Shown in pieces: positions 10,780 through 20,489 of a DNA stretch of 64,000 nt. The translations under genes were made by a program, and so were the position numbers. A model generated the notes under the pieces. That model searched no databases and was not told the origin of the DNA. It saw only the letters and a program-made list of their open reading frames with translations. How positions within the stretch are numbered: position 1 is the stretch's first letter; every line of letters begins with the position of its first letter. The DNA is from Petrosia ficiformis (lineage: Eukaryota; Porifera; Demospongiae; Haplosclerida; Petrosiidae). Where the stretch lies: NCBI GenBank assembly GCA_947044365.1, contig OX345636.1:26091466-26155465 (forward strand), written 5' to 3'.

Positions 10780-12872
10780 ATGCCCAGAAACTACAAAAAA
10801 AAAAAGGGAGCGAGAATATAGTGATGAAAATGTAGAAGCTGCTATCACCGATGTCAGGAGTGGGAAAGTTTCTCAGTACTTGGCTTCAAAAAAATACCAT
10901 ATACCACGATCGACCCTCAATGATCATCTCCAAAACAAACACTCCACTTCAGTAGGTAGGCCATGCAGATTATCTGTGGAAGAAGAAAAACAGATTGTCG
11001 AAACATGCATAATATTTTCGGAATGGGGATATGGGCTAGGGAAAAAAGAAATAATTAGTGTTGTTGCTGATCTATTCAAAGATGGAGTACCAGGGGATGA
11101 CTGGTGGTATGCTTTTCTATCACGTCATCCCAACCTATCAGTACGAAAACCACAGGCTTTGCAAATAAGCAGAGCCAAAGCATCAAACAATGAAACAATT
11201 GATTATTGGTTTTACAATATTTTACAACCAATGTTAGATAAAACAGGGTTAAAGGCTCACCCAAATCGAATATTTAATGTTGATGAGACAAGCTTCTCGC
11301 TATGTGGAAGGCCACAAAAGGTTGTAACACAACGAGGAGCTAAGTCGCCGCAATTCATTGTAGGAGGCACTGGAAAGGAAAACATAACAGTTCATGCATG
11401 TGTCTCGGCATCTGGTACCCTCTTACCTCCATATATATTGTATACTGGGCAGCGTCTGATGATGAACTATACACAGAGTGGACCAGTAGGAAGCAGATAT
11501 GGTGTATCTAACAAAGGTTGGATGAACGAAGTCAACTTTTTAGATTGGTTTCAGAATCTCTTCTTGCCATCGCTACCAGAAGAGAGACCTGTACTCTTAA
11601 TTCTAGATGGCCATGAATCCCATGTAAAATACCAGTTTCGAGAACTTGCAGTACAACATGGTGTTGAGGTGTTAAAGCTACACCCCACACAACACACTTA
11701 CTACAGCCGTTAGACGTTTCAGTCTTCAAACCACTAAAGGCAGCATATGACAATGCTGCCCACAGGCTCTTCCTCTCAGAAAGGAGGTATGTAACGAAAA
11801 AAGATTTCCCAAAACTAATTGGAGAGGCATGGAAATCATACGATCCTCAAATAGGAGTAAATGGATTCAAGAAGGCTGGGATATTTCCTTTTAATCGAGA
11901 TGCTATCTCCATAAAGTCTACAACTCCATCCGATCCATTTTCCCATATAGATATCAGTCATGAAAGCGAATCTCTAACACAGCTTTTAGGAAACAACATC
12001 AGAGATGAAACAGAAAATAATATTAACATCACTTACTCACCTTCCTCTCCTTTGCCATCTGATTCTCCCCTTCTGCTTCCATTAGCTGTCTCTCCCACTC
12101 CCCCAGTTTCATTTTCGTCCAGATCTCCTCCTGGTAATATCACCACACCTTCGTTGGTGTCTCTTCCTCTACTACAAACTCCTCCTCCACTTCCACCTCC
12201 TGTCCCTTCTACTTCCTCTCTTTCACTTTCAACTCCTCTACCTCAATTTCCTCCCATGCTTCCTCATACTCTTTCAAGTACCTCACCTTCCTCTTCCTTT
12301 TCGTCCTCTCTAACGTATTCCGCTTCAACACCTCCCCCTCCTGTCCTTTCCACTCATACTCCAGAGCAATCGGAAAATGCTCCAGCTGACTTGAGAAATT
12401 TCTTTCTGACTTTTCTCAAGTCTAAATCACCACATTCATCAAAATGTCGAAGAAATATAGGGCTTGCCTCTTTTGGAGAAAGCATGACATCAGAGGAAGC
12501 TTTGGAGAAACAAAAACAAATTGAAGAGGCAAAGAAGAAAAAAGAAATCGAAAAAGAAGAACGAAAAAAATTAGGGAACAGAAAAGAGCAGAGCGAGAAA
12601 AACAAGAAGAAATAAAGAAAAAAACAAAAGAAACGAAGAGGAAGACAGCTGTGAGGAAAAGTACTAGAGAGAAAAAAATGAAAGTGATAGAGGATAATGA
12701 AGAGACATGTGGTATATGTGGACAGGAATGGGAAGAGATTACAGAAGAGGAAGAACTTTGGTTGGACTGTGGCATGTGTGGGGGATGGTTCCATGCTAAA
12801 TGTATTGGTTACATTGATATAAGCAAAGAGAACTTAGATAATATTGATTATGTTTGTGACACATGCACTTAA
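10780..12872 (+). pseudogene. pogo-like transposase (HTH, DDE_1) with C-terminal PHD-type finger, three frame slips
   Basis: The likely start is ATG at 10780 (MPRNYK); an 11-A run (10795-10805) then shifts frame. Order: psq-type HTH (KVSQYLASKKYHIPRSTL), CENP-B-like HTH (RPCRLSVEEEKQIVET to WWYAFLSRHPNLSVRK), DDE_1 core with FNVDETSF (first Asp), VLLILDGHESH (second Asp) and, after a slip in a CA repeat near 11690, LQPLDVSVFKPLK (third Asp). GEAWKSYDPQIGVNGFKKAG follows. A long Ser/Pro-rich linker (about 12040-12370), a Lys/Glu coiled coil with another A-run slip (about 12565) and a finger ETCGICGQEWEE, LDCGMCGGWFHAKCIGY, YVCDTC complete it. All slips lie in simple sequence, so sequencing error is a real alternative to decay. 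Confidence 0.85.
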
Positions 12873-13135
12873 GTAAAAACCCTAACCTTTTAAGCATACA
12901 TTTTGTACATACATATTATTATTATATACATATACACATACCTACATAATAAATACTTTTATGCATTTTAAAACATACATGAAATGCAATCTGTAAAAGT
13001 TAATATATTAATACAACACTTAAAAACACAGTTAACACTTAAAGTGTACCTTAAAGGCTTGAAATTCAAGTGAATTCTCTTCCACAAGATTTTTTCCAAA
13101 CATGTGGTTTCCGCACACTAACTGTAAATTACTCC

Positions 13136-13397
13136 GTATACTATGCGACGAATTTACCCCAGGTAGTTCGAAATTACCCCGAGTTGAAGTTGTTGTAGTT
13201 AGCAGCTAAAGATTCTCAGATCACCACGAGAATGAAAAGTTAGTCCCATCATTGCAAAGAGCAGATTTTGCTGATTTCAGCAGTATATTATATACTTATT
13301 ATATTTACTAAAAATAACAATCTATAGCTATTTTAACTCGAGGAAACAAACGTATACATATATTGAAAAATTCGTTCGTAATTACCCCAGGTTACTA
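13136..13397. promoter_or_regulatory. Terminal and subterminal motifs, right end of pogo-PHD element
   Basis: Copies of the TTCGAAATTACCCC-type motif occur at about 13147-13160, 13165-13183 and 13370-13390, mirroring the left end. The gene's stop lies about 260 bp upstream. Confidence 0.6.
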
Positions 13398-13607
13398 TAA
13401 TAGTTATAATTATAATATACACATAAAATTTACAATAGTAGTATTTATCGTCATGGAACATAGAATGGTTTAGTAGAGTCCCAGCTTACTGAATTACGTG
13501 AGTTGAATATGTGATACGAACAACTGATTGCTGTTTTAGAGATTTTAAAAGAGTACTCTTTAAGGACTTGTTGCAGATGTTAAACGTTTTCTTAATGCTG
13601 ATATTTC

Positions 13608-16600
13608 TTAGTGGCCTAGGGAACCGATCTCGAGGGTATGGTCTTCAACATCAAAGTTTTTTTCTTCTAAGTCAGAAATTAGTTGGAGATAAGATTCTTT
13701 ATTAGATTTCCTTTGTTTAGCGGCTTGGAGAGCTTCTTTTGAATTAAAAGGGACAGTGAATTCTAGAATAGATATAGATGACCCGTCAATCAGCACCAGG
13801 TCTGGTCTTGCTGAAGTTGTGGTAATATTCAAAGGGAGCGTAGATGGTGGGGAGTCGGAGGCTCTCCAGGTGGGAATATCAACATATAATGTAGAAGATG
13901 ATGGAAGATCACTTTTGATGCAAGATGATAGACAATTTAATATTGAGTCATGGTGCCATGTGTATCTTCCCTGTATTAGAGCTTCTTGACATCCATTCAG
14001 AATGTGTGCTGAGGTAGAATTTGGGGAGTTACAGAGAGGACATAAGTTGGAAACTTGGTAATGCCAACGGTGAAGGTTGAGTGGTGTGGGCAGACAGTCC
14101 GTACCTGCTCTGAGAAGGAAAGAGAGTTGCTTTGCAGGTAGGCCAGAAAGTATATGGTTCCAAGTATATGGTTCCAGGTATGTGATTCAGGTTCAAGGGA
14201 TACAATATCTTTAAATTTTGATTGAACTTGCAGTGGATCAAGAGTATCATCCCAAAATTTGGCATGTAACTTCTTCAGTGAGGACTTAGCTGAGATTTTT
14301 ATACTTTTCATAGAAATGTTGTTGACAGATCTCTGAGCAGCTTCTAGAGCAGAATATACAGAAGTAGGAATGTTCATACGTTTAAGAAAACTGGGGTCTT
14401 TCAGAAGACATAATAATTCCTTAACAAAGGGGTCACTCGAAAATTCAAGTGCTGTAACCATAGATAGTTTAGCTTGTTCTCTAATCTGGGGTAAGAATGG
14501 AAGTTGGAGAACGTCGGGGTGATATATTGCTGCTTGGGTAAGACAGCGAGGTAGATTTAACCATTTCTTAATAAACTTTGTAAGTTTACTTTGTAGTTTC
14601 ATTAATGAGCTTTCAGATATAAGATCAACTGTTAAGAGAAAAAGTATAGATGGAGCTATTTTGAACTCTCCTCTAATAGGCCTATCATCAATTTTCTTCA
14701 TTGCAGTTAGAAGTTTAGATTCTAGCTTTTTTTCCGAGGCCTGATGTGTTTGTGAAGGATTGAGTGCCACAAGATGGCCGAGTATTTTTGAAGGAGATTC
14801 AGAGATGTTACGAATTGAGCCCTTTGATAGGGTGATTTTAGACTTAAGGTCCATTTTCTTACCATGGATACACATTTGTCAGGTCGAAGAGAAAGATCAA
14901 GGTCTGATGATTTTTGATCGATTTCAGAGAGGGCTAGTTTGTGGTCGGGTATTGAGTTGGAGATCACTGAAATATCATCTGTATACCCCTTGACTGAATG
15001 TGGGTTAGAACTACATAGTTTAGACTTACTAGATTCTTCACGGATTTTCGTTAGAGGAAACTTTGATGGAGGTTTCGAGAAAGGTAGATAGGGTTTCTGA
15101 CCTTTTCTGGTAAGTTCATAGGGTATCGAGTGGAGATCTAGAATTTCTGTAGCAAGGTCGGCGTACTCAATCCTAGCTTTACCATCCTCGAAATATTCTT
15201 TTACGACAGCATAATACCAACCAGGTGCTTCATTAGATGAAGCTTCATCCCATTGAATATAGATAGCAGAGTTTATCGGAGGAAGACCGTTGGAGTTAGG
15301 AACTGGGAGTAGTAACTGAAAGCCACACGAAGAGAGACTTTTACATAACTCAATTAAAGGATTAAAAGCTAAAAGGAAAATGAGTGGAGATAGAGTATCT
15401 CCCTGAAATACACCTCGTTCTATCTTAAATGAGGGAGTACACAAACTTTTCGTTTTCACTTTGCCAGAGAGGTGAGTATATCCAAAGGTGATATAGGAAA
15501 TAAACTTGTGAGGTAGTTGAACATGGTGAAGAATGTCATGGATCAAGCCATGAGCTACCAAACCAAATGCGTTCTGGAGATCTAAAAATGACATTGCAAG
15601 GGGGAGGTTATGTTGGACTGCGTTGTCGAGGATGGAACACAGAGAGAATATATGTTCTACTGTACCGTTTATTCCTGAAAGGAAACCTTTCTGTAATGAG
15701 GGATCTATAATGTTGTTGGATGTCAGAAAGTATTTGAGTCTTCTAGCTAACAATTTATGGAAAAGCTTTGAGACGACTGATGTTAGGGCAATTGGGAGGA
15801 AATTGGCTTGTTGAGATGGATCACCACCTTTTGGAATCAAAATAATTTCCGCTTGAAACCATGAGGGAGGAACTTCATGAGGGTTCTCAAGAATTTTAGA
15901 AAACAAAGTTGATAAAAGTAATGGGTACTTGGAAGGTTTCTAAGGTGAATGTAGGTTATTTTGTCTGGTCCTGGAGAGGAGTTAGCAGAACATTTCTGTA
16001 AAGTATGTTTGATTAACCGAGGGGTAACAGGAGACATATCGAATTCTTCAGTGATGTCAGGAACAGGCATGACGTTATGAACCCAGTCTGGAAGTCCATT
16101 GTAAGTAATTTTACTCTTTGAGTAAATGGATTTGAAATATTTATGACATGTGGTCAGGGAAAATGATGGGAGAGTGTCTGGCTTATCTTCACACACAGAT
16201 TTAGAGAATTTCCAAGGGTTTCGCTTAAAAGCTTTTTCTTGCTTCCTCATTGATCTCTGACTGTTGTGATGATCCATTGCCTTTTTAGCTTTATTGTGAG
16301 CTCTTACAGCACTTAAAAATTCACCGGGACTAGTAGAGAATGTCCGACGAGATTGGTTCTTCAATTCGGCAAGTGTTTTAGTTGGGTGAACAATTGAACA
16401 TTCTCTGTGATTTGAGATCGATAGAGAAGGGTCAAGACTATGATTGTTAACACTATAGTGTTCGAGATGGGCATTTAATAGAGATACGAACTCTTCAACA
16501 GCTACACTAGGGGAGACGATATTGTTAGACAGTTCACAATGGAGCGGTGATAACATAGAGACAAATTCCTCGTTAATAACCAGGCAGTCAGTAACACCAG

Positions 16601-16646
16601 CGGAAGACGCAGATTGCGAGGAGGTTTGTATGGATGTTGCTGGCAT
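13608..16646 (-). pseudogene. LINE polyprotein: reverse transcriptase, CCHC knuckle, restriction-like endonuclease
   Basis: Four overlapping minus-strand frames make one protein. 16646-15837: N-terminal region ending SSPGPDKITYIHLRNLPS (RT motif). 15906-14722: LIPKGGDPSQQANFLPIALT, catalytic SFLDLQNAFG, GVFQGDTLSPLIF and active-site GYTDDISVI, with a 65-residue insertion before the last. 14875-13997: C-terminal region. 14042-13608: knuckle CPLC-x8-H-x4-C, then RPDLVLIDGSSISILEFTVP, which fits a PD-(D/E)xK restriction-like endonuclease. The fold of domains is that of R2/NeSL/HERO-type LINEs, which nick a target and prime reverse transcription. There are three frameshifts and the conserved Ala of the catalytic YADD is Thr (YTDD). 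Confidence 0.85.
15073..15270 (-). other. Tudor-like insertion inside the reverse transcriptase palm
   Basis: Between RT motif B (FQGDTLSPL) and the catalytic YTDD lies a segment reading YIQWDEASSNEAPGWYYAVV, EYFEDGKARIEYAD and EILDLHSIPYEL, then a Lys/Pro-rich link. The pattern W-x-A/x-V-x-EYxxDGxxxIxYxD resembles Tudor/Agenet-type beta barrels that bind methylated histones. I recall similar inserts in other invertebrate RTs but cannot confirm their distribution here. The resemblance is by eye only. Confidence 0.5.
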
Positions 16647-16658
16647 TAAGTAGGTGTG

Positions 16659-16687
16659 GGAATAATTGAAAACGCATATAGAGTAAT
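16659..16687. repeat. 29-bp target-site duplication, right copy
   Basis: Exact direct copy of 10192-10220, at the 5' end of the LINE. Confidence 0.9.
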
Positions 16688-16724
16688 TAACTGATATTCG
16701 TACAACACGTATTTCCGGACGCGT
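16676..16724. repeat. Inverted repeat, left partner of 24238-24290
   Basis: ATATAGAGTAATTAACTGAT and GTACAACACGTATTTCCGGA recur inverted at 24238-24290, where the sequence runs out to CCCTTCATATAGAG beside TTAA. The pair may be the ends of an older element enclosing 16.7-24.3 kb, including the two-gene element, the second pogo-like gene and the exon-like array. Confidence 0.55.
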
Positions 16725-17439
16725 TTACTCCAAACGATTGCTTATCTACAGGCGTTTTTCAATATCAATACACAGTGCTAACCTGAACATTATGTAGCTA
16801 ACTGTAAAAGGTTAAAAGACGGTACAGTTTCAACACAACTGCAGTTCAAATTCATAAATCGGACATACGCGTAATCGTACGAAACAAACTATTGCCGTAC
16901 AGGTAGGTGCTTTCACAGAATGTTTTGTGTTACAAGCTCACCATACCTGTCATGAATTCTTTGACAAACAAACTTGTGTACTGCAAAGTGATGTATCTAT
17001 TAGTGATGCGATTAGCAAAAGAAACGGGGTTACCCTATGCCGTTTATGGAATCAATAGTCGGACAATCTGGGCGGAGCTGGGGCACGTGAATGATGTCAT
17101 CTAAATCGCTGTGCCTCGTGTTAGTATATTATATGCTGTTAGTCATGTATCATACAGAACATTTGAAAAGTCGAATTTTCAGAAGTCAACTTCAAAACTC
17201 AAGACGGTCTTTAATCACAACTAGTGGTAAGTTGTTATTAAAAAGAATTATATGTATACAAGAATAATAAAAAAACAAAAACCCAAAAAGCATGCAAACA
17301 AGGTTGGGAGGCTAACATAGGACCCAAAAATAAACAAACCACTTCCATATAACCCTACATAAGTACTTACACTGCTATAAAGCACAATACAAAGTGCTGT
17401 ACTTATTTACTGATAATATTTGAATATTATCTCTTCATC
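16725..17439. other. Non-coding stretch
   Basis: No recognisable gene. A 65-codon plus-strand frame (16907-17104) has no family motif and unremarkable composition. Confidence 0.45.
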
Positions 17440-17546
17440 TGCGTTTGCAATTATTCTCGTTTGTGGGCGTGGTGCGAAAGAAATTTGTAGATATTTTCTG
17501 ATTGATTTTATAGCATAAATGCGCGTGAGGGGGCGGAGATTACGTC

Positions 17547-17564
17547 CGCCATATTGAGTGGCAA
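17547..17564 (+). promoter_or_regulatory. Shared start-proximal motif, left gene
   Basis: CGCCATATTGAGTGGCAA lies 9 bp before the transposase ATG (17574). The same 18 bases occur 20 bp before the start of the convergent gene (19609-19626, opposite strand). The word contains a YY1-like GCCATnTTG core. A core-promoter or initiator role is inference. Confidence 0.55.
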
Positions 17565-17573
17565 AAGGGAATA

Positions 17574-18937
17574 ATGGTTAAGAGTTGTTGTGCTATTGGT
17601 TGTTCTAATCGGTCTGTTAGTTTTTACCGATTACCTTCAAACGAAGGACGTAGAGCACTCTGGATATCTGCAGTAAAAAGGAAAAACTGGCAACCAAGTG
17701 ATTATTCTTGGTTGTGCAGTGTTCATTTTGTTGGTGGAAAGAAGTCTGATGATCCTCTTTCCCCTGCATATACTCCTACCATATTTAATTTTATTAGTTC
17801 TCCAGTTAAGAGAAAGGCAAGTGCAGATCTCATCAGGTATGAGAGGTGCAAAGTTAGGAGAAAAGTATGCAGTAGTAGTATTGAAGATGAACTGCAGAAT
17901 GACGATGAACAATCTAATGAGTCACATGTAATGGACACTGCTGTGCAAACAATAACTGAAACTTCTGAGAAGGGAACATGTACTGACTATTCTATTACAG
18001 GTATCGGACTCCATAGTAAAAGTCTTGTACATGACACTGAAAGGTTAATCAGTCAGACGTATTCTCTTACTGAGGAAGAATTAAAACAGAATGATAGGAA
18101 AGTTAAGTATTATAGTGGACTTCCATCCTATTCTATTTTAATGGCAATATACAAATTTGTTTCACCATCTGTAGTAAACCATGGTAGGAATACTCTGCCA
18201 AAGTTGCAGCAATTTTTAATGACTCTAATGAAATTACGATTAAACCTGGCAGACCAAGATCTTGCTTATAGATTTGGAGTACATCAGTCCACTGTCTCAA
18301 GAAAATTTAAAACCATTAATTAAGTGGGCTGATTGTGGTGTAGTGAAAAAAAACAATGCCTATGGTTTTTAGAAATCATTTTAGGAAGTGTATCTGTATT
18401 ATTGACTGTTTTGAGGTTTTCTGTGAGCGGCCTAATAGATTGAAAGCTCAGGCACAAACCTACTCACAATATAAACATCACAATACTGTTAAATTTTTGA
18501 TCAGTATTACACCTCAAGGATCGGTGTCTTTTATATCTAAAGGTTGGGGTGGTAGAGTTTCTGACCTCCATCTAACTGAGCACTGTGGAATTCTAAATAA
18601 TCTTCTTCCAGGCGATCTTGTGTTAGGTGACCGAGGATTCAACATTCAAGAGTCCATTGGGATATACTGTGCAGAAGTTAAATTACCACCATTTACTAAG
18701 GGCAAACCACAACTTAGCCAATTAGAAGTTGATACTGCACGTGAAGTAGCCCATGTTCGGATACATGTAGAGAGAGTGATTGATTTATTGAGACAGAAAT
18801 TTACCTACCTGGGGGGAGTGCTGCCTATCAATGTTATCATGTGTGACTCTTCATCAGATTTAAGTATGATCGATAAAGTAGTTGTAGTTTGTTGTGCTCT
18901 GTGTAACTGTTGTGAATCTATTATTCCATTTGAATAG
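17574..18937 (+). pseudogene. THAP-domain DDE_Tnp_4 transposase, one frameshift
   Basis: Residues 1-80 form a THAP zinc finger (MVKSCCAIGC, FYRLP, W-x-S-A-V, WLCSVHFVGG, TPTIF). A variable Ser/Glu-rich linker follows, then the helical region RNTLPKLQQFLMTLMKLRLN and DLAYRFGVHQSTVSRKF. A frameshift near 18315 leads into the second frame to TAG at 18937, with CIICDCFEVF-type block (actual reading CIIDCFEVF, first Asp), LPGDLVLGDRGFNI (second Asp) and VRIHVERVIDLLRQKF (Glu), a full DDE triad. THAP binds DNA and DDE_Tnp_4 is the nuclease of the PIF/Harbinger group. Apart from the slip in an A-run region the gene looks intact. Confidence 0.85.
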
Positions 18938-19049
18938 AAGTTAATTGGTGTTTAATATTAATTTGTGTTATCACTGTTATGATTACAGTGACTTTTTTAA
19001 TATAATAAAATAATGATAATAATAATTATGCATGCAATATATTTCAGTT

Positions 19050-19589
19050 CTATTTTTTGCTTTGTCTTTTCCTTCGTTTTCCTTTTGTACATACGGGACA
19101 ATACCATTTGCCTTTTGGTACTTCAGCTAGTTTGAGACAATCTATATGAAACCACTGAATTGCACAGTTACTACTGTCACACAAAATCATTTTTCCATAT
19201 TCTTCATTCCTGTGTGGATGTAATGAAGACACAGACAATCTCTGAGAATGTTTGACATCTCCTAATACAACACATACTACTTTACCTGTTATCCTTCCTT
19301 TTAAGTGAAAGAGTTGAATGTTAGACACCCAGCCATCTACTACGTATTTATATGCATCTAAACTTTTGTAGGCTTTCAGTTGATCTTTAGTATAACAGCT
19401 GGGAGTAGTCACCAGATAGTTATATATATCTGGGTATTCAACACAGGGCCACAAATCCTTTTGGTCTTGCTTGATACTGTCTTCTTTCTTATATGTATAA
19501 GGATCATCTATTCCCCTAAAACTACAGTTAGTTTGTTAGAGTATCTCTTTTTAGAATCCAGGTCAAGACTGCTAAAAGTAGCTGGACAT
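19050..19589 (-). pseudogene. YqaJ-type accessory protein N-terminus joined to an ING-like PHD tail
   Basis: From ATG at 19589 (MSSYF), slips near 19575 and 19530 lead to GIDDPYTYKKED, YPDIYNYLVTTPSCYTKDQL, DAYKYVVDGWVSNI and GDVKHSQRLS, the conserved N-terminal block of proteins that elsewhere continue into a SWIM finger and YqaJ nuclease. Here it passes directly into YGKMILCDSSNCAIQWFHID and KGKWYCPVCTKGKRRKRQ, which matches the second half of an ING-type PHD finger (reader of methylated H3K4 in that family). The nuclease and the first zinc ligands are missing, so a deletion fused the two ends. Confidence 0.7.
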
Positions 19590-19608
19590 GTTGTTTCACG
19601 TGTGTTTC

Positions 19609-19626
19609 TTGCCACTCAATATGGCG
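19609..19626 (-). promoter_or_regulatory. Shared start-proximal motif, right gene
   Basis: Reverse complement of 17547-17564, placed 20 bp before the start codon of the accessory gene. It is the only sequence match seen between the two gene starts. Confidence 0.55.
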
Positions 19627-19681
19627 CCGTAGCAACGCATCTAACGGTTGCTATGCAATTACGCATTTGTGCATAAGGTCT

Positions 19682-20026
19682 ATTGTATGAAATCATGGAA
19701 TATAAAGAAACTGACATACAAACAGCATAAAGAAGATGTTTATTTAGTTTAATGGAGCCCAGAAATCGAAGCTACATGCCTAACAAAACCGATAAAGAGA
19801 CGCTAATTGTGGGCGTTGCCACTGACTACTACACTTTCAAACACTCGCCTTGCTGCTTTTTTGTAGCTAACGAAGCATGTTTTTGGTATCTACAGCTTTC
19901 TTAGATGGTCTTCTGTCTACCTAAGTCAGTTAAAAGTCACTGGTATTTAAAATGCAGAAGTTATGCGAGGCGAGTATAGAGGTGGGCGTTGCCCGTGGCA
20001 GTATATACTATATTTTTAAAGCGCCT
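19682..20026 (-). repeat. Long right end of the two-gene element
   Basis: Reverse complement of 9801-10138 over about 340 bp with high identity, including the subterminal unit with GCAACGCCCAC, AAGCAGCAAGGCGAGTGTTT and GGGCTCCATTAAACTAAATA. Confidence 0.8.
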
Positions 20027-20041
20027 ACAGCAGATGAAGGG

Positions 20042-20489
20042 TTATATATATATATTATGTGACAATCAGCGTTAATGGTTGGAAAATGTCCCATGTCCAA
20101 CTGTTATTTCAGCCACTGGTGTTAAACAGTGACATAAATTGCATTCTTTAAGAAATGTTATGATCACTATAAATCACATCACCCAGTCTGGTGGGTATTA
20201 TGCATTTCTCACAGGTATTTAATACCAATAACACCGGTGGTTCTAGGAGGTATTCAGAATCCTGATGTAAGTTAGGGTGTGTAACGTATTTGGTAACCTT
20301 GATATAAAAAGTGTCAAGGTAAGATTTCCTGGAACCATGTATGGCTTGTCCAACAGTGACTGGATGATCATTTCAACAATTGCCTCACTCCTTTGAAAGA
20401 ATTCTGTTGTAAAATTAACATGATTAGTTTCTTTAAACTATATACATGTACATGTATACCATTATATTAACTCATATTTTCCATATACA
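20042..20489. other. Non-coding stretch with a tiny DDE scrap
   Basis: Mostly featureless. Bases about 20321-20363 translate FPGTMYGLSNSDWM, which matches the PGTIYGLLDNGWI block of the pogo-like gene downstream, so a short decayed transposase piece is present. Confidence 0.5.

Larger units (their letters stand above)
10394..13397 (+). mobile_element. pogo-PHD DNA transposon, complete with TA duplication
   Basis: The ends are TAGTAACCTGGGGTAA (from 10394) and its reverse complement TTACCCCAGGTTACTA (to 13397). TA at 10392-10393 and 13398-13399 is the target duplication expected of Tc1/mariner-pogo elements. It is inserted in the 3' UTR of the LINE. One gene fills the interior (10780-12872). 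Both ends carry extra copies of the terminal motif (see regulatory entries). The clean ends and duplication suggest recent insertion although the gene has slipped reading frames. Confidence 0.92.
10221..16658 (-). mobile_element. Non-LTR retrotransposon (LINE) with restriction-like endonuclease, nested insert included
   Basis: A perfect 29-bp direct repeat flanks the unit. On the minus strand it reads an open frame from 16646, reverse transcriptase, CCHC knuckle and restriction-like endonuclease, then a 3' UTR ending close to 10221 with a T-rich tract and the palindromic word CTCCATATGGAG. The right (5') boundary lies only 12 bp upstream of the first ATG, and no N-terminal DNA-binding zinc fingers are present, so the copy is probably 5'-truncated. 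A 3.0 kb pogo-PHD element sits in its 3' UTR (10394-13397). The domain order matches R2/NeSL/HERO-type rather than APE-type LINEs. Confidence 0.85.
17440..20041. mobile_element. Two-gene THAP/DDE_Tnp_4 plus YqaJ-type element (ISL2EU-like)
   Basis: The ends share TTCATCTGC in inverted orientation (CTCTTCATCTGCG at about 17440 and GCAGATGAAGGG to 20041). Inside, a plus-strand THAP-DDE_Tnp_4 gene converges on a minus-strand gene of the SWIM/YqaJ accessory type, which here has lost its nuclease and kept a PHD tail. A transposase plus YqaJ nuclease is, to my knowledge, the layout of ISL2EU-type elements in the PIF/Harbinger group. The long right end (19682-20026) contains the dispersed subterminal repeat. 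Confidence 0.65.

Noticed and set aside
12354..12794. Long minus-strand frames (146 and 117 codons) opposite the pogo-PHD gene
   Set aside because: Phe/Ser-rich mirror of the Lys/Glu coiled-coil and Pro/Ser linker on the plus strand.
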